Assembly (NCBI GenBank): GCA_034008185.1
Contig: CM067084.1
Coordinates: 19,248,885-19,312,884 of the forward strand
DNA length: 64,000 bases
Source: Gorsachius magnificus
Taxonomy: Eukaryota; Chordata; Aves; Pelecaniformes; Ardeidae
Direction of reading: 5' to 3'
Below the pieces are notes generated by a model. It was given only the letters and a program-made list of their open reading frames with translations. It was not told the origin of the DNA and ran no database searches. The position numbers and the translations under genes are program-made. How positions within the stretch are numbered: position 1 is the first letter of the stretch; every line of letters starts with the position of its first letter. Of the stretch, positions 61,990 through 64,000 are shown piece after piece.

Positions 61990-63070
61990 CTGTGTACTCA
62001 TTCTGCTAAAATTGGCTTTCTAGTCTAAGTACAGCACAGCTGCTGCAGAGCTTGTCAGCCATGGGGCTGAGGCCCACCTTCACAGAAAGACCTGAGGCTC
62101 AGTCACCCAGCTGGAGAGTCAACAAAATTCTTCCCACTCAGATGCAAAAGTCCTGGGATCTTCTTGCAGAGGACAGACTACTGACAGGTTGTCTACCTGA
62201 ATGAGGGTCCCCTGAGCAAGTTGAGGGCAGAGACGTGGGTACTCAGTGGACTACCAGGGCATGGGCTGGGTAAGGGTATAGATCCTCCTGCATTTCAAAG
62301 GAGGGTGACACTCACCAACATTCTAAAATTGAGCTGTGTTGCAGAGTGGTTGTAGGGCTTATCTTGAGCAATAATACTGCAGCTCTGAGTCCGTCGATGT
62401 TTTTGGTGCCCGAAGCCCAGCAATGCAGCCTTCCAGCTGCAAACAGAGGGAAATTCTGGATCTTCTCACCTTGTAGAGGGTAAGACTAGCATTTGAAACA
62501 GGGGGGACATGAAAAAGATGTGAGGGTGGTGACACTGTTTTCTGGACTGCTGAGGCATGTCAGGGCCCTGAGGGCACCAACAGGCTGTGCAGCCCCTTCC
62601 CTCCAACCCCAAAGGCTGCCCTGTGCTCAGGGCCATCCCTGCTGTGGCAGAGCTGCATAACCTTGGGTGATGCTGCTGTGAAACCAGCTAAGTGGTGAGA
62701 AACAGCCATGGGAAGCCCCTCTAGGGCACTCCCTCAGCCTGGGAACAGCACTGAAGCTCAGGCTCTTGCATGAGCTCTGTTACCTTGCCCTTTGCTGATC
62801 CTGGCTTTTCCAGCTTGGCTTCCTGGCTTAACCTTGGGCTTGCCTTGTCACAGCAGGCTTGCCTGGTGATCTATGGACCGCTGCCTGACCCTGCCTATTA
62901 TTGCTGCTTCCTCTCTTCTTGTTTGGGAACTGTGGGACTGAAGTGCTTGCTGGTGAGGTTGCAGCCTGGCATTCACCCTTTGCTTCTGTCTTGGCATCCC
63001 CCAGAGAGCAGCTGGCTCCTGCTGCTCCCTGGCACACCACTTTAAGAGCTAGTGTGGGAGTTTGACCCTT
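61990..63070. other. GC-rich block of unknown nature
   Basis: Base composition rises sharply against the AT-rich surroundings, with repeated words such as CTGGCTT, TTGCC and GCTGCC around 62740-62900, but few CpGs, so it is not a CpG-island promoter. No coding domain is recognised in the open frames on either strand (plus 62770-63045, minus 62828-63040). It may be a decayed unclassified repeat or an LTR. Confidence 0.4.
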
Positions 63071-64000
63071 GAAGAGGTCAAAGCCCCATGGCTACAGCTG
63101 CAGATGACATTTATCCAATGAATCGCGTGATTAAGCTCTTCATGGAAAAAAGATGACTGTGTTTCAAAAAATAAAAATTAATGCTCATTACTAAGACAGG
63201 CTTTCCTATTGTTCTAGCAATTTTGAACTTTTACATATTGAACATATAGATTAGAGAAAAACATCGTTTTGACATGAGATTTCATTAATACCTTGTAAAA
63301 TGGCATTAGTATCTTCATATACCTGGTGGGAATACCAAAAATACTATATTTTAGTATACTGTTTACTTTTTCTATGGATGTCTCCGCTTCAGTGACTTGG
63401 GGGTAGCCTATGTTCAACTAATATTCCTCTGCCATTCTAGCTTCAAGTGAAGTCCTGAACCACTGCTATTTGGTTTCTGAGCACCACACATAAATCGTAT
63501 ACTGTTAAAATTTGTACTCTTTCTGTTGCTCCAGTCATTGTACTGTCCATGTCTTCTTTTGTACAAACCTTTAATCAAGAGTTCTGCTGGATTCAGCTTT
63601 TCAGGAAAACTCAATGAAGGGATTACTACTTTTTTGACCCAGATTGCATTGTGCCATGAGTGAAGCATTAAAAGCTTTTCATCGCTGTCAAAGCTGAGGT
63701 AGCCTTGCACAAAAGCAGAACTTGGACCATTCAGGATGGGGGAACTTTAAAGTCAAAGCTAAATGTAGGTTAGCTGCTTCCACAACTAGGCTATACTTTA
63801 ACTGGTGTTTCTAGGATCACAGTTTTAGACTTTACAAAAATAGACTTTGTTAAAATTTTGGGGGGTTTTTAGGCATTAAAGAATAAAATCTCATTTTGCT
63901 AGTGTGAGGTTATATGAGGTAATCAGGTCCAGCAGGGTCAGCAACAACGCTGTTGGTCTAAGTCTTGGTAGACTCTGTCTTAACATCTTCTCCACTCTCT
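63071..64000 (+). other. Intergenic sequence to window end
   Basis: AT-rich DNA with a 98-codon minus-strand open frame at 63414-63710 that has no recognised domain. I see no repeat or RNA gene. Confidence 0.5.

Overview
This window looks like a bird chromosome. It is AT-rich, its genes are spread out with long introns, and the dominant interspersed repeat is the CR1 LINE with the avian-type 3' end: a 'GGTTGGACTTGATGATCTT' block followed by short ATTCTATG-like repeats. No bacterial or viral gene organisation is present.

The one gene supported by the sequence is the 3' half of a plus-strand FSTL5 (follistatin-like 5). Five coding exons lie at 4297-4415, 11548-11697, 17902-18009, 19558-19682 and 46058-46760. 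They join in frame with matching splice phases, encode about 400 residues of the C-terminal beta-propeller-like part of the protein, and end at a TAA at 46758-46760. The N-terminal exons (signal peptide, Kazal/follistatin, EF-hand and Ig domains) must lie upstream of base 1. The intron after the first visible exon starts with GC instead of GT. The last intron is about 26 kb. The 3' UTR probably runs to one of two AATAAA signals near 48.4-48.5 kb.

Layout: 1-4296 is the end of an upstream intron and holds a degenerate CR1 (about 780-2253). 4297-19682 holds four exons and their introns; a stack of CR1 pieces sits at 13439-14486. 19683-46057 is the last intron, with an antisense CR1 (22951-23514), two pieces resembling avian ERV LTRs (28369-28440 and 36384-36567), a 29-base C run and a few weak old CR1 remnants. 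46058-48520 is the terminal exon and 3' UTR. 48540-64000 is downstream sequence with several CR1 fragments, a 74-bp tandem duplication, one exon-like stretch of unknown nature (49612-49811) and a GC-rich block (about 62.0-63.1 kb), with no gene that I recognise.

The most striking observation is a 618-bp segment with no mismatch found by eye between two CR1 copies 11.9 kb apart (1598-2215 and 13481-14098). It includes shared frame-disrupting changes, and its edges are abrupt. This could reflect gene conversion, very recent retrotransposition from a defective source, or an assembly artefact. I found no convincing new biological system.
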